NCBI GenBank assembly: GCA_016861185.1
Contig: BOKW01000002.1
Location: forward strand, 558,001 to 622,000
DNA: 64,000 nt
Direction of reading: 5' to 3'
DNA from: Betaproteobacteria bacterium
GTDB taxonomy: Bacteria > Pseudomonadota > Gammaproteobacteria > Burkholderiales > Burkholderiaceae_F
Shown one piece after another: positions 37,697-48,334 of this stretch; the first letter of the stretch is position 1; every line of letters begins with the position of its first letter. The position numbers and the translations under genes were made by a program. Under the pieces are notes generated by a model. It worked only from the letters and a program-made list of their open reading frames with translations. It made no database searches and was not told the DNA's origin.

Positions 37697-38761
37697 TTAC
37701 AGCGCGCTGACAACCGCATCGCCCATTTCCTTCGTCCCGACTTTCGCCTCGCCCGGCAGGGCGATATCCGCCGTACGCAGCCCCTGCGCCAGGACCTTCG
37801 AGATCGCCGCTTCGATGCGCCGCGCGGCCGCTTCCTGGTTCAGGCTGTAGCGCAGCATCATCGCCGCCGACAGGATCGTCGCCAGCGGATTGGCCACGCC
37901 CCTGCCCGCGATGTCCGGCGCCGACCCGTGGATCGGCTCGTACAGCCCTTTGCCGTTCGCGTCGAGCGAGGCCGAAGGCAGCATGCCGATCGAACCCGTC
38001 AACATCGACGCTTCGTCGGACAGGATATCGCCGAACATGTTTCCCGTGACGATGACATCGAACTGTTTCGGCTGCTTCAGAAGCTGCATCGCCGCGTTGT
38101 CGACGTACATGTGCGTCAGCTCGACGTCGGGATACTCGCGGCCAACCTCGGTGACGACTTCGCGCCAGAGCTGAGTCGTTTCCAGCACGTTGGCCTTGTC
38201 GACCGAGCACACGCGCCGCTGCCGCTTGCGCGCCGCGCGGAACGCCACGTGCGCGATCCGGCGGATCTCGCTTTCGCTGTAGCGCATCGTGTCGAAGCCT
38301 TCGCGCTCGCCGTTGTCGAGCCGGCGGATGCCGCGCGGCTGGCCGAAATAGATGTCGCCGGTCAGCTCCCGCACGATCAGCAGGTCGAGCCCTGCGACGA
38401 CCTCGGGCTTCAGCGTCGAGGCGGCCGCAAGCTCCGGGTAGATCACTGCGGGCCGCAGGTTGGCAAACAGGCCGAGATCCTTGCGCAATCGAAGCAACCC
38501 CTGTTCGGGCCGCTGCGGACGCGGCAGCGCGTCGTACTTCGGTCCACCGACCGCGCCGAACAGCACCGCGTCGGCGCGGCGCGCCACCTCCAGCGTCGCC
38601 GCCGGAAGCGGATCGCCGTGCGCATCGACGGCCGCGCCGCCGACCGGCGCGTGCTCGAATTCGAACTTCAGTCCGTCGCGCCCGAGCCGCTCGAGCACCT
38701 TAAGCGCCTCGGCCACGATTTCAGGGCCGATGCCGTCGCCGGCCAGCACCGCAATTCTCAT
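37697..38761 (-). CDS. leuB: 3-isopropylmalate dehydrogenase
   Basis: Oxidative decarboxylation in leucine synthesis. The 354-residue protein starts [20 protein letters not shown] and carries the substrate block [14 protein letters not shown] near 138, [17 protein letters not shown] near 190 and the metal/NAD block [20 protein letters not shown] near 240. It is 8 bases downstream of leuD, in the leuC–leuD–leuB order. Confidence 0.97.
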   Translation of the reverse strand: MRIAVLAGDGIGPEIVAEALKVLERLGRDGLKFEFEHAPVGGAAVDAHGDPLPAATLEVARRADAVLFGAVGGPKYDALPRPQRPEQGLLRLRKDLGLFANLRPAVIYPELAAASTLKPEVVAGLDLLIVRELTGDIYFGQPRGIRRLDNGEREGFDTMRYSESEIRRIAHVAFRAARKRQRRVCSVDKANVLETTQLWREVVTEVGREYPDVELTHMYVDNAAMQLLKQPKQFDVIVTGNMFGDILSDEASMLTGSIGMLPSASLDANGKGLYEPIHGSAPDIAGRGVANPLATILSAAMMLRYSLNQEAAARRIEAAISKVLAQGLRTADIALPGEAKVGTKEMGDAVVSAL

Positions 38762-38769
38762 CGTGAACC

Positions 38770-39420
38770 TCAGGCGGCCGGCTGCTTGGCCAGCCACGGA
38801 TAGCGTTTGAGGCGCTCGGCCTCGAAAGCGCGGATCTTGTCTGCGTGACGCAGCGTCAAGCCGATGTCGTCCCAGCCGTTGAGCAGGCATTCCTTGCGGA
38901 ACGGGTCGACCTCGAAGCGAATCACGCGACCGGCAGGCGTGGTCACCGTCTGCGGGGCCAGATCGATCGCCAGCGTGTAGCCCGGCGTGGCCAGCACTTC
39001 GGCGAACAGCGCATCGACCTCATCTTCGCCGAGCACGATCGGCAGCACGCCGTTCTTGAAGCAGTTGCTGAAGAAGATGTCCGCGAAGCTCGGCGCGATC
39101 AGCGCCCGGAAGCCGTACTCGGAGATCGCCCACGGCGCGTGTTCGCGGCTCGATCCGCAGCCGAAGTTGCGCCGCGCGAGCAGGATCGACGCGCCTTGGT
39201 AGCGCGGCTGGTTCAGTACGAACTCCGGATTCAGCGGGCGGCGGCTGTTGTCCATGCCGGGCTCGCCGCGATCGAGATAGCGCCACTCGTCGAACAGGTT
39301 GGCGCCGAAGCCGGTCCGCCGGATCGACTTCAGAAACTGCTTCGGGATGATCTGATCGGTGTCGACGTTCGCGCGATCGAGCGGCGCGACCAGTCCCGTG
39401 TGCTGCGTGAACGGCGTCAT
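38770..39420 (-). CDS. leuD: 3-isopropylmalate dehydratase small subunit
   Basis: Small subunit of isopropylmalate isomerase. The 216 residues start [20 protein letters not shown] and include [20 protein letters not shown] near 75, the swivelling-domain signature. Its stop is followed by leuB after 8 bases. The entericidin-like gene abuts its start (stop at 39421), so the leuC–ecn–leuD–leuB run is one transcript in all likelihood. Confidence 0.97.
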   Translation of the reverse strand: MTPFTQHTGLVAPLDRANVDTDQIIPKQFLKSIRRTGFGANLFDEWRYLDRGEPGMDNSRRPLNPEFVLNQPRYQGASILLARRNFGCGSSREHAPWAISEYGFRALIAPSFADIFFSNCFKNGVLPIVLGEDEVDALFAEVLATPGYTLAIDLAPQTVTTPAGRVIRFEVDPFRKECLLNGWDDIGLTLRHADKIRAFEAERLKRYPWLAKQPAA

Positions 39421-39615
39421 CTAGCGTTTGACCGGTGCAGGGGCCGACGCCGGCGCGCTGGTCTTCTTCGGCTCCTCTTTGGTGTCCTTGCTCGCGCTGC
39501 CCGAGATCTTGTCGCCGGCCGCCTTCAGGTCCTTGCCGAAACCTTCCATCGTGTTGCAGGCGGCCAGCAGCGATGCGGCGCCGAACAGGACTGCGATCTT
39601 CGCGCTCGTCTTCAT
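39421..39615 (-). CDS. Entericidin-like small lipoprotein
   Basis: A 64-residue lipoprotein: MKTSAKIAVLFGAASLLAAC gives a signal peptide and lipobox with Cys20 as the lipidation site. The mature part contains NTMEGFGKDLKAAGDKISGSA, the amphipathic entericidin A/B motif, then a Lys/Ala/Pro tail. Entericidins are small cell-envelope lipoproteins, first described as a toxin/antidote pair; only one is here. It is inserted between leuC (upstream) and leuD, an arrangement seen in other Burkholderiales. Confidence 0.9.
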   Translation of the reverse strand: MKTSAKIAVLFGAASLLAACNTMEGFGKDLKAAGDKISGSASKDTKEEPKKTSAPASAPAPVKR

Positions 39616-39630
39616 AGCGGTCTTTCCTCT

Positions 39631-41052
39631 CTAGTGGAACGATCGGATATCGACGAAATGGCCGGCGATCGCGGCGGCGGCGGCCATCGTGGGGCTGACC
39701 AGGTGCGTCCGACCGCCGGCGCCTTGGCGCCCCTCGAAATTGCGATTCGACGTCGACGCGCAGCGCTCGCCGGGCTCGAGCCTGTCGGCATTCATGCCGA
39801 GGCACATCGAGCAGCCCGGTTCGCGCCACTCGAAGCCGGCTTCGCGGAACACGCGGTCGAGTCCTTCCGCTTCGGCCTGCCGCTTCACCAGCCCCGAGCC
39901 CGGAACGACCATCGCCAGCTTGACGTTGTGCGCGATGCGCCTGCCGCGCACGACGTCCGCCGCGGCGCGCAGGTCCTCGATGCGCGAATTCGTGCACGAG
40001 CCGATGAAGACCTTGTCGATCCGGATCTGCGTGATCGGCGTGTTCGGCGCCAGGCCCATGTACTTCAGCGCGCGTTCGATGCCTTCGCGCCGCACGGGAT
40101 CGCTTTCCCGCGCGGGGTCGGGCACGCTGCCGTCGATCGACGTCACCATCTCCGGCGACGTGCCCCAGCTCACCTGCGGCTTCAGCGCCGCCGCGTCGAT
40201 TTCGACGACCTTGTCGAAGAGCGCATCGGGGTCCGAATGCAGCGTCTTCCAGCTAGCCACGGCGGCGTCCCAGTCGGCGCCGGTCGGCGCAAAGCGCCGG
40301 CCGCGTACGTACTCGATCGTCTTGTCGTCGACCGCGACCATGCCGGCGCGCGCGCCGGCCTCGATCGCCATGTTGCACAGGGTCATCCGCGCTTCGATCG
40401 ACAGCGCGCGCACAGTCGAGCCGCCGAACTCGATCGCGTGCCCCGTGCCGCCCGCCGTGCCGATGCGGCCGATCACGGCGAGGATCACGTCCTTTGCGGT
40501 GACGCCTGCGGGCAGTTCGCCGTCGACGCGCACCAGCATGTTCTTCGCTTTCTTCGCGAGCAGCGTCTGCGTGGCGAGCACGTGCTCGACTTCCGAGGTG
40601 CCGATGCCGAACGCCAGGGCGCCCAGCGCACCGTGCGTGCTCGTGTGCGAATCGCCGCAGACGACCGTCATGCCGGGCAGCGTGGCGCCCTGCTCGGGAC
40701 CGATCACGTGCACGATGCCCTGGCGCTTGTCCAGGAACGGGAAGTACGCCGCCGCACCGTGCTTGCGGATGTTGGCGTCGAGCGTGACGATCTGTTCGCG
40801 CGAAGTCGGGTCGGTCACGCCGTCGAGCCCGCGTTCCCAGTCGGTCGTCGGGGTGTTGTGGTCGGCGGTCGCGACGATCGACGACGCGCGCCAAGGCTTG
40901 CGTCCCGCGATGCGCAGCCCCTCGAACGCCTGCGGGCTGGTCACTTCGTGGACGAGGTGGCGATCGATGTACAGGATGGTCGTGCCGTCGGGTTCGGCGT
41001 GGACGACGTGTTCATCCCAGAGCTTGTCGTAAAGCGTGCGTGCTGCGGCCAT
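39631..41052 (-). CDS. leuC: 3-isopropylmalate dehydratase large subunit
   Basis: Aconitase-like subunit of isopropylmalate isomerase. With the ATG at 41052 it has 473 residues, family length. Cluster cysteines lie in [16 protein letters not shown] near 353 and [14 protein letters not shown] near 414 and 417; the start block is [12 protein letters not shown] and the substrate block [15 protein letters not shown] near 130. The frame is open further upstream but without homology. It is the first gene of the leu cluster and is divergent from the dioxygenase-like gene. Confidence 0.97.
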   Translation of the reverse strand: MAAARTLYDKLWDEHVVHAEPDGTTILYIDRHLVHEVTSPQAFEGLRIAGRKPWRASSIVATADHNTPTTDWERGLDGVTDPTSREQIVTLDANIRKHGAAAYFPFLDKRQGIVHVIGPEQGATLPGMTVVCGDSHTSTHGALGALAFGIGTSEVEHVLATQTLLAKKAKNMLVRVDGELPAGVTAKDVILAVIGRIGTAGGTGHAIEFGGSTVRALSIEARMTLCNMAIEAGARAGMVAVDDKTIEYVRGRRFAPTGADWDAAVASWKTLHSDPDALFDKVVEIDAAALKPQVSWGTSPEMVTSIDGSVPDPARESDPVRREGIERALKYMGLAPNTPITQIRIDKVFIGSCTNSRIEDLRAAADVVRGRRIAHNVKLAMVVPGSGLVKRQAEAEGLDRVFREAGFEWREPGCSMCLGMNADRLEPGERCASTSNRNFEGRQGAGGRTHLVSPTMAAAAAIAGHFVDIRSFH

Positions 41053-41224
41053 GTCGGGAGGGCGGTGCGCGGTGCGCGCGGAGCGGCGGCGATTATGCCA
41101 CGCAGACGCGCGCAAACCCGCGTCGCGATTGGGTTTTGTCGACTCGCGCCGGCACGCTAATGCGGGTGACGGAACCGCCGCAACGCGCGCGAGTCTGACC
41201 GGGATCCCGCGTCCAGGAGCGCAC

Positions 41225-41908
41225 ATGAACGATCGCCCGAACAACGCTTCGACGCTGCGCCGGCGCCATGCGCTGGCCGCCCTCGCCAGCGTGCCGCTCG
41301 CCGCCGGTTTCCACACCGCGCAGGCGCAGACCGCGAACGAACTGCGCTCGACGCCGCGCCAGACGCTCGGCCCGTTTTATCCGCGCAATGCGTCGGAACG
41401 CCCGCGCGCGACCGACGCCGATCTGCTCACCGTCGAAAACGGGCGTGTGCTCAGCAAGGGCACGCCGCTCTACCTGACCGGGCGCGTGCTGACGGCGCGC
41501 GGCGTGCCGGTCGCGGGGGCGGTCGTCGAAATCTGGCAATGCGACGCCAACGCCGTCTACCACCACCCGGCGGGCGGCGCCGTCAGCGAACGCGATCCGC
41601 ACTTCCAGGGCTACGGCACGGCCACGACGGACGCAGCCGGCGCCTTTCACTTCCGCACGATCCAGCCCGTTCCCTACCCCGGCCGCACGCCGCACATCCA
41701 CGTGCGCGTCGCCGCGAGCGGCGTGCAAGCCCTCCCCACCCAGCTCTATCTGGACGGCCACCCGGGCAATGCGCGCGACTTCCTCTATCGGCAGCTCGAC
41801 GAAGCCGAACGCGCCGCGGTGACGCTGAAGCTGCAGCCGACGCAGTCCGCCCACCCGCTCGCGCAGGCCACACAGTTCACCGCCGCGGTCGATCTGATCG
41901 TCGGCTAA
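41225..41908 (+). CDS. Intradiol ring-cleavage dioxygenase-like secreted protein
   Basis: A 227-residue protein similar to the beta chain of protocatechuate 3,4-dioxygenase. A twin-arginine-like start ([26 protein letters not shown]) suggests export. The dioxygenase core holds [22 protein letters not shown] near 88–109 and the iron ligands expected in VYHHP (Tyr), [12 protein letters not shown] (Tyr, His and His). With one subunit and no ring-cleavage pathway nearby the substrate is unknown. The gene overlaps the stop of the convergent M48 protease by four bases. Confidence 0.85.
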   Translation: MNDRPNNASTLRRRHALAALASVPLAAGFHTAQAQTANELRSTPRQTLGPFYPRNASERPRATDADLLTVENGRVLSKGTPLYLTGRVLTARGVPVAGAVVEIWQCDANAVYHHPAGGAVSERDPHFQGYGTATTDAAGAFHFRTIQPVPYPGRTPHIHVRVAASGVQALPTQLYLDGHPGNARDFLYRQLDEAERAAVTLKLQPTQSAHPLAQATQFTAAVDLIVG

Positions 41909-42726
41909 CGCTTTTTCGCCTGCTCGTACAGCGGCAGCACGCGCTGCGAGTATTCCTGCAGGTCGCGGATGCGCGTTTCGTGCGACGGGTGCGTCGACAG
42001 CCATTGCGGCGGTTGGCCGCCGCCCTGCCCGGCCATCTTGTTCCACAGCGTGACCGCGGCGCGCGGATCGTAGGCGGCGCGCGCTGCAAGTTCGACGCCG
42101 ATCCGGTCGGCCTCCTGTTCGTTCTCGCGGCTGTTCGGCAGCACGAACATGCTCTGCGCCAGCGTCTGCCCGATATCGCCGAGGCGCACGCCGGTCAGGA
42201 TCTCGATCGCCGCGAGCCCGACGCCGGTGGCCATCTGCCGCGACATGCGTTCGCGCGCGTGCTCGCGCAGCGCATGCGCGATCTCGTGGCCGATCACCGC
42301 CGCGAGCTCGTCGTCGCTGATCTTGAGCTTCTCGATCAGTCCCGTGTAGACGGCGATCTTGCCGCCGGGCATGCACCAGGCGTTGACCTGGTCGGACGCG
42401 ATCACGTTGACCTCCCACTGCCAGCGCGGAGCGTCGTCGCGGAACACCGCCGTGTGCGGGATCAGTCGCTGCGCGATCGCGCGCACCCGCTCGGTCTGCT
42501 TCGCGTCGCGGTTCAGCAGCCCCTTCTTGTCCGCCTCGGCGAGGATCTGCGAGTACTGCTGGCGCGCGGCGCTGTCGACCTGCTGCGCCGACACCGCCAT
42601 CCGCTGCGTGCGCTCGACGCCGACCACGCCGCCGCGCGTGGTCTGCACGGTCTGGCAACCCGTGATCGCCAGCGCCAGTCCGAACGCCGCCCACGCAAGG
42701 CGGCGGCGTGTGATCTTGTTCAACAT
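41905..42726 (-). CDS. M48 family metalloprotease lipoprotein
   Basis: A 273-residue zinc protease of the LoiP/YcaL type in periplasmic quality control. Signal peptide and lipobox AITGC give lipidated Cys24. The zinc motif HEIAH lies in AAVIGHEIAHALREHARERM near residue 147, and the third ligand in SRENEQEADRIGVELAARA near 201. No membrane segment besides the signal is seen. It sits between the MFS gene (15 bases upstream) and the convergent dioxygenase-like gene. Confidence 0.93.
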   Translation of the reverse strand: MLNKITRRRLAWAAFGLALAITGCQTVQTTRGGVVGVERTQRMAVSAQQVDSAARQQYSQILAEADKKGLLNRDAKQTERVRAIAQRLIPHTAVFRDDAPRWQWEVNVIASDQVNAWCMPGGKIAVYTGLIEKLKISDDELAAVIGHEIAHALREHARERMSRQMATGVGLAAIEILTGVRLGDIGQTLAQSMFVLPNSRENEQEADRIGVELAARAAYDPRAAVTLWNKMAGQGGGQPPQWLSTHPSHETRIRDLQEYSQRVLPLYEQAKKR

Positions 42727-42741
42727 GCAGTGTCCTCCGTA

Positions 42742-43944
42742 TCAGCCTGTCGATGTCGCGGCGTGCGCATGCGCGGCGCGATCCAGCGTGCGCGTGCGCT
42801 GCACGGCCCACCAGCCGGCGAGCGCCGCCGCGCTGCTCGAAAGAAACGCGACGGCGGGTCCGAACGCCGACCATAGCCACGCGGCAACCAGGCTGCCCGC
42901 CGTGCCGCCGACGCCGTAACCGATGCTGACGTACAGCGCCTGGCCGCGTGCGCCGGCGCGGCCCGGGAACCACTGCTGGATCGTCAGGATCGACGCGCTG
43001 TGATGAACCGCGAAGGTCGCGGCGTGTAGAAGCTGCGCGACGAGCAACAGCAGCCAGAGGTGCGCGAACTCGGCGATCAGGAAGAAGCGCAGCGCTGCGA
43101 GCAGGAAGCTCGCCGCGAGCAGCCGGAACGCGCCGTAGCGCGCGAAGAACCGTCCCTGCGTGTAGAAGAAGACGATTTCGACGACGACGCCGACGACCCA
43201 GAACACGCCGATCTGCGTCTTGCTATAGCCGAGCTGCGCCAGGTACAAGGAGAAGTACGTGTAGAACGCGCCGTGCGCGAACACCATCAGCGCGGCCGAC
43301 GTGAAGAACCAGCGCACGCGCGGCTCGGCAAGCCGCTTGCGCACCGACACCGCAGGCGACTGCGCTTCATCGTGAGGCGGCTCGTCGATCAGGAAGGTCG
43401 TCGCCGCCGACAGCGCGAGCAGCACGAGCCCGGCGTACGGCTGCCAGCCGATGCCGGCCCAGTCGAACAGCGGCCCGGCCGCCAGCACGAGCGTGATGAA
43501 GCCGATCGAACCCCACGCGCGCAGCCGGCCGTAGCGCGAAGCGCCGGAGCCGTCCTGCCGCAGGCGCGCGGCGGTGATCGATTCGCCGACCGGGATCTGC
43601 GCGGTGATGAACAGATTGACCGCCAGCATCACCGCGAAAATCCAGCCGAAGCCGCCCGGCAGCAGGATCGGCGCGAAGCACAGCAGCGTGGCGACTGCGG
43701 TCCAGCGCAGGATCGTGATGCGGTGCGCGGTACGGTCGGCAAGGTAGCCCCACAGGTTCGGGCCGACGACGCGCATGCCCTGCATCATCGCGAGCACGAC
43801 GCCGATCTGCACGGCGCTCAATCCGCGGCTTTCCAGATACAGGGGAAAGTACGGCGCGAAGATGCCCGCGGTCGCGAAATACGCGGCGAAGAACGCGCCG
43901 AGCCGCCAGTCGGCTGTGTGTGCAGCGGCGGTTCGACCGGTCAT
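42742..43944 (-). CDS. MFS transporter (3-phenylpropionate/HcaT-like)
   Basis: A 400-residue carrier with twelve hydrophobic segments, of the MFS_1-like group that includes 3-phenylpropionate transporter HcaT and nucleoside/sugar carriers. Family-like blocks are [21 protein letters not shown] near 28–48, [12 protein letters not shown] and [15 protein letters not shown] near 140. The substrate is unknown. The ATG overlaps the aroC stop (ATGA), so it is cotranslated with aroC. Confidence 0.88.
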   Translation of the reverse strand: MTGRTAAAHTADWRLGAFFAAYFATAGIFAPYFPLYLESRGLSAVQIGVVLAMMQGMRVVGPNLWGYLADRTAHRITILRWTAVATLLCFAPILLPGGFGWIFAVMLAVNLFITAQIPVGESITAARLRQDGSGASRYGRLRAWGSIGFITLVLAAGPLFDWAGIGWQPYAGLVLLALSAATTFLIDEPPHDEAQSPAVSVRKRLAEPRVRWFFTSAALMVFAHGAFYTYFSLYLAQLGYSKTQIGVFWVVGVVVEIVFFYTQGRFFARYGAFRLLAASFLLAALRFFLIAEFAHLWLLLLVAQLLHAATFAVHHSASILTIQQWFPGRAGARGQALYVSIGYGVGGTAGSLVAAWLWSAFGPAVAFLSSSAAALAGWWAVQRTRTLDRAAHAHAATSTG

Positions 43945-45050
43945 GCGTCCTTGGGCGCGCGCGCGGCGATCGGCGGGACCGGCAGCTCGACATCGCCGTT
44001 CTGCGCGCGCTGCAGCAGCGCGTGGTCCATCAGTACGAGTGCCAGCATCGCCTCGGCGATCGGCGTGGCGCGGATGCCGACGCAGGGATCGTGGCGGCCG
44101 TGCGTTTCGACCGTCACCGGCCGGTTGTTGCGGTCGATCGAGCGGCGCGGCAGCCGGATGCTCGACGTGGGCTTGATCGCGATCGACACTTCGATGTCTT
44201 GGCCGGTCGAGATCCCGCCCAGCACCCCGCCGGCGTGGTTCGACAGGAAACCGTCCGGTGTCAGCTCGTCGCCGTGCTCGCTGCCTTTCTGCGCGACCGC
44301 GCCGAAGCCGGCACCGATCTCCACCCCTTTGACCGCGTTGATGCCCATCATCGCGTACGCGATGTCGGCGTCGAGCTTGTCGTACAGCGGCGCGCCGAGC
44401 CCGACCGGCACATCCGTCGCGGTCACGCGCAGCCGCGCGCCGCACGAGTCGCCCTGCCTGCGCAATGCGTCCATGTAGTCCTCGAGCCGAGGGACGATCG
44501 CCTCGTTCGGCGCGAAGAACGGGTTGCGCTCCGCGTGTTCCCAGGCGACGAAGGCAATCTCGATCTCGCCGAGCTGCTGCAGACAACCGCGCACGCGCGT
44601 GCCGTAACGCTCGCGCAGCCATTTCTTCGCAACGGCGCCGGCGGCAACCATCGGCGCGGTCAGCCGCGCCGACGAGCGCCCGCCGCCGCGCGGATCGCGA
44701 GCGCCGTACTTGCGCCAGTACGTGTAGTCGGCATGGCCGGGACGGAACGTATCGAGCAGATTCTCGTAATCGCTGCTGCGCTGATCCTCGTTGCGGATCA
44801 GCAGCGCGATCGGCGTGCCGGTCGTCCGGCCTTCGAACACGCCCGACAGGATCTCGACCCGATCAGATTCGCGCCGCTGCGTCACGTGGCGCGAAGTGCC
44901 CGGCTTGCGCCGGTCCAGATCCGGCTGCAGGTCTTCGACCGCAAGCGCAAGCCCGGGCGGACAGCCGTCGATTACGCAACCGATCGCCGGGCCATGCGAT
45001 TCGCCGAAGTTGGTGACCCGAAGCAGATGCCCGAACGTCGAACCGGCCAT
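43941..45050 (-). CDS. aroC: Chorismate synthase
   Basis: Last step of the shikimate pathway, using reduced FMN. The 369-residue protein starts [20 protein letters not shown] and has the signatures [19 protein letters not shown] near 16 and [20 protein letters not shown] near 103, ending with the third signature around [19 protein letters not shown]. It precedes the MFS gene with an ATGA overlap and follows the LplT-acyltransferase gene. Confidence 0.98.
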   Translation of the reverse strand: MAGSTFGHLLRVTNFGESHGPAIGCVIDGCPPGLALAVEDLQPDLDRRKPGTSRHVTQRRESDRVEILSGVFEGRTTGTPIALLIRNEDQRSSDYENLLDTFRPGHADYTYWRKYGARDPRGGGRSSARLTAPMVAAGAVAKKWLRERYGTRVRGCLQQLGEIEIAFVAWEHAERNPFFAPNEAIVPRLEDYMDALRRQGDSCGARLRVTATDVPVGLGAPLYDKLDADIAYAMMGINAVKGVEIGAGFGAVAQKGSEHGDELTPDGFLSNHAGGVLGGISTGQDIEVSIAIKPTSSIRLPRRSIDRNNRPVTVETHGRHDPCVGIRATPIAEAMLALVLMDHALLQRAQNGDVELPVPPIAARAPKDA

Positions 45051-45112
45051 GAAGCGTCTCTCGAGAACGGCCTGATTCTAGTTCTTGGTCGCGCGCAGCG
45101 CGGCGTGCGGCT

Positions 45113-47002
45113 TCACTTCCAGTCGCCGCGCAGCGTGGCGACCATCGACTGCAGCGCTTCCGGCGACGCTTCGGCGGGTCCCACCGGCAGGCCGACCGCC
45201 ACGCCGATCTTCGAGAACAGCCCGCGGCGGAAAGGTTTGGTCATCGCCGCGCCGCCCTTGCGCGAGAAGAACGATCCCCACAGCCCCTGCAGCGCGACCG
45301 GGATCACCGGCACCGGATCGCGTTCGAGGATGCGCGTAATGCCGGGACGAAACGGGCCGATCTCGCCGCTGTCGGTGATCCGCCCTTCCGGGAAGATGCA
45401 GACGAGCTGGCCGTCGCGCAGTTCTTCCGATACGCGCTCGAACGCGCGTTCCATCATGGCCGCGTCGACCTTCGCGGGCGCGATCGGAATCGCCTTGACC
45501 TGCCGGAACAGCCAGGACAACACCGGGACGCGGAAGATGCCGAGGTCCATCACGAAACGGATCGGCCGCGGACTCATCGCCATCAGCACCAGCGCGTCGA
45601 CGAAGCTCACGTGGTTGCTGACGATCACCGCAGGACCTTCGGCCGGAATGCGCTCCACGCCCTGCCGCCGGATGCGATAGACGGTGCCGACGAGCAGCCA
45701 GGACAAGAAACGCAGCAGGAACTCCGGCACCAGCGTATAGATGTAGATGGCGACCAGCACGTTCAGCAGCGCCGTCAGGAGGAAGAGCTGCGGGATCGAC
45801 AGCCCGAGCGGCCCGAGCACCAGCGCGGCAAAGCCCGCCGCGAGGATCAGGAACACCGCGTTCAGGATGTTGTTCGACGCGATGATCCGTGCCTTGTGCG
45901 TCGCCTCGCTGCGCGTCTGGATCAGCGCGTACAGCGGCACGCTGTAGAAGCCGGCGAACAACGCGAGCAGGAGCAGGTCCGCGAGCACGCGCCAGTGCGC
46001 CGCGATCGCGAGGAACTGCGCGGCCGTCAAAGGCGCGCCCGCCGGCAGGTCCTGCACCGCCAAGTACAGATCGACTGTGAAGGCCGACATGCCGATCGAG
46101 CCGAAAGGCACGAGTCCGATCTCGACCTGGTGGCGCGACATCCGCTCGCACGCGAGCGAACCGAGCCCGATGCCGATCGAAAACACGGCGAGCAACAGCG
46201 TGGCCACGGCCGGGTCGCCGCGCAGCGTCTGCTGCGCAAACTGAGGGAACTGGGTCAGGAATACGGCGCCGAAGAACCACAGCCAGGAGATGCCGAGCAC
46301 CGACAGGAACACCGCGCGGTCGCGCCGCGCGACCTGCACGTTGTGCCAGGTGACGCGAATGGGGTTCCAGTCGATCGCGAGCTTCGGATCCGAAGGTGCG
46401 GCCGACGGAATCGCAAAGCTCGCCGCCAGCCCCGCCAACGCGAGCGCCACGCACACGGCGGCCGCGTAGAGGTTGCCCGCGGGGCTGGCGTCGATCAGCG
46501 CACCGGCCGCCATCGTGCCGAGCAGGATCGCGACGAAGGTGCCCATCTCGACCAGCCCGTTGCCGCCGACGATTTCGGTCGGCGCCAGCACTTGCGGCAG
46601 GTACGCGTACTTGACCGGGCCGAACAGCGTCGAATGCAGACCCATCAGGAAGGTGCAGGCGAGCAGCACCGCGAAGCTGTGCGCCCAGAAACCCCACGCA
46701 CCGGCCAGCATGATCGCGACCTCGAGCAGCTTGACGAGCCGCATCAGCCGCGCCTTGTCGTACTTGTCGGCAAGCTGCCCGCTGGTCGCGGAGAACAGCA
46801 GGAACGGCAGCACGAACAGCGCCGCGATCAGGTTGACCGCCAGCGCGGGCGCCAGCGTCGTGTAGTCGGCCGCCTTGTACGTGACCAGCAGCGTGAACGC
46901 GTACTTGAAGACGTTGTCGTTGGCCGCGCCGAGGAACTGCGTCCAGAAGAACGGCGCGAAGCGGCGCTGCGCGAGCAGTGCGAACTGTCCGGGGGAAGAC
47001 AC
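45113..47002 (-). CDS. Fused LplT-like lysophospholipid MFS carrier and PlsC-type acyltransferase
   Basis: A 629-residue fusion. Residues 1–400 are an MFS domain of the LplT type (start FALLAQRRFAPFFWTQFLGA, FGPVKYAYLPQVL near 138), which flips lysophospholipids inward. Residues 430–629 are an acyltransferase with the HX4D motif NHVSFVD near 464 and FPEGRITDSGEIGPF near 537. Many Aas-type relatives add a third acyl-ACP synthetase domain, which is absent here. The protein should import and reacylate lysophospholipids; that is inferred from its domains. Confidence 0.9.
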   Translation of the reverse strand: MSSPGQFALLAQRRFAPFFWTQFLGAANDNVFKYAFTLLVTYKAADYTTLAPALAVNLIAALFVLPFLLFSATSGQLADKYDKARLMRLVKLLEVAIMLAGAWGFWAHSFAVLLACTFLMGLHSTLFGPVKYAYLPQVLAPTEIVGGNGLVEMGTFVAILLGTMAAGALIDASPAGNLYAAAVCVALALAGLAASFAIPSAAPSDPKLAIDWNPIRVTWHNVQVARRDRAVFLSVLGISWLWFFGAVFLTQFPQFAQQTLRGDPAVATLLLAVFSIGIGLGSLACERMSRHQVEIGLVPFGSIGMSAFTVDLYLAVQDLPAGAPLTAAQFLAIAAHWRVLADLLLLALFAGFYSVPLYALIQTRSEATHKARIIASNNILNAVFLILAAGFAALVLGPLGLSIPQLFLLTALLNVLVAIYIYTLVPEFLLRFLSWLLVGTVYRIRRQGVERIPAEGPAVIVSNHVSFVDALVLMAMSPRPIRFVMDLGIFRVPVLSWLFRQVKAIPIAPAKVDAAMMERAFERVSEELRDGQLVCIFPEGRITDSGEIGPFRPGITRILERDPVPVIPVALQGLWGSFFSRKGGAAMTKPFRRGLFSKIGVAVGLPVGPAEASPEALQSMVATLRGDWK

Positions 47003-47014
47003 GGTCGGGATTCC

Positions 47015-48247
47015 TCAGTTGTTGTCGTTCTGGGGAGCGAAGAAGTCGCGCGTGTGGAACACGCTCGGCGCAAGCCGCGCGGCGCCGTCCGCCAGCGTGC
47101 GCTTGAGCACGAACTCGAACAGCAGCGGATTGAACGCGCGGATCCGCAGCAGCACTTCGGCCGTAGCGGCGTCGAGCAGCCCGGCCGCGATGAACATCGG
47201 CATCGAATACAGCAGCCCGATCCCCGGCAGCGGGTAGTCCGAACCGTGCAGCAGCCGGTGGTGCCAGTCGCCGCGCGCGAGCAGCCGCCGCATCACGTCG
47301 AGTTCGCGGTTGCGTTGGAACACGGCGGACAGATCGCCGAAGAGCCGCCCTTCGTAGCGCGCATCGTCCATCAGGCGCGCGAACAGGTCGAACGCGCGCT
47401 CGCGCGGGCCGTCTTCGCCGCGGTCGATGTCGCGCGCGTGCCCGAGCGTGGCGGCGTGCGCGACGACCACGCGCACGCCGGCGTCGAGCGCGCGCCGCAG
47501 TCGCAGCGGGTTGTTGAACGCGTGCTGGCGCGCGCCGGGCGCGGCGACTTCCTCGCCGCCGTGGACGATCAGCGGCAGCCGGTGCGCGACGAGCCGCGCG
47601 TAGAACGCGTCGCAGCGCGCCGACGCCGGGTCGATGTTCATCGACGAAGGCAGCCACTTGACCGCGCGCGCACCGGCGGCCGCGGCAGCGTCGAGCCGCT
47701 CGAGCGCATCGGGCCGGTAGGGGTGGATCGACGCGACCCACTCGAAGCGTTCCGGCCGGGCGCGCGCGACTGCGACCGCGTACGCGTTCGGTGTATGGAA
47801 GGTCGAGCGTTCGGGCCGCTCGACGCCGGCATCGTCGACCGCATGGTCGAAGGCGAAGAGCAGCATCCTGAAGCCGGGCGGGAACGCATCGAGCAGCGCG
47901 TTCAGGCGCTCGACGTAGCGCGCATCGACCGCGCCGTCCGGCGCATCGTCGACGCAGGCTGCGGCCATCAACACCTTGCGGCGGATGCGCTCGATCGGTT
48001 TGAACCAGCTCTGGGTATCCGGATGGACGTACGCGCCGCCGCCCGAGTCGCCCGTGCCGACCAGATGCGCATGCGCGTCCCAGACGCGCTGCGGGTCCAA
48101 CCCGCTCCACGCAGCAGCGACCAGTTCGTGACGCGCCAGTTCGGCGGGCAGCGGAGCGAAACAGCCGGCCTCGGCCGCTTGCGCGCGCGCAAATACCGCG
48201 GTGAAAGGACCGGCGCAGCAGAGGCAGAGGAATTGGCGGCGATTCAT
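47015..48247 (-). CDS. Amidohydrolase-family protein with signal peptide
   Basis: A 410-residue metal-dependent hydrolase of the amidohydrolase-2 type. The N-terminus MNRRQFLCLCCAGPFTAVFA looks like a Tat or Sec signal. The metal motif is DAHAHLVG near residue 57, with the later metal histidines expected in PLIVHGGEE near 225 and VVVAHAATLGHARD near 260, and an aspartate in LLHGSDYPLPG near 340. The substrate is unknown. It is 12 bases upstream of the LplT fusion gene in the direction of transcription. Confidence 0.82.
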   Translation of the reverse strand: MNRRQFLCLCCAGPFTAVFARAQAAEAGCFAPLPAELARHELVAAAWSGLDPQRVWDAHAHLVGTGDSGGGAYVHPDTQSWFKPIERIRRKVLMAAACVDDAPDGAVDARYVERLNALLDAFPPGFRMLLFAFDHAVDDAGVERPERSTFHTPNAYAVAVARARPERFEWVASIHPYRPDALERLDAAAAAGARAVKWLPSSMNIDPASARCDAFYARLVAHRLPLIVHGGEEVAAPGARQHAFNNPLRLRRALDAGVRVVVAHAATLGHARDIDRGEDGPRERAFDLFARLMDDARYEGRLFGDLSAVFQRNRELDVMRRLLARGDWHHRLLHGSDYPLPGIGLLYSMPMFIAAGLLDAATAEVLLRIRAFNPLLFEFVLKRTLADGAARLAPSVFHTRDFFAPQNDNN

Positions 48248-48334
48248 GCTGCCGCGGATGGTAGGCAGCCGATCGGTGCGGTCCAGCGCGCGCAGGTCAG
48301 GTCGCGCGTTTCGATACCCGCGGTGCCGCCGAAG

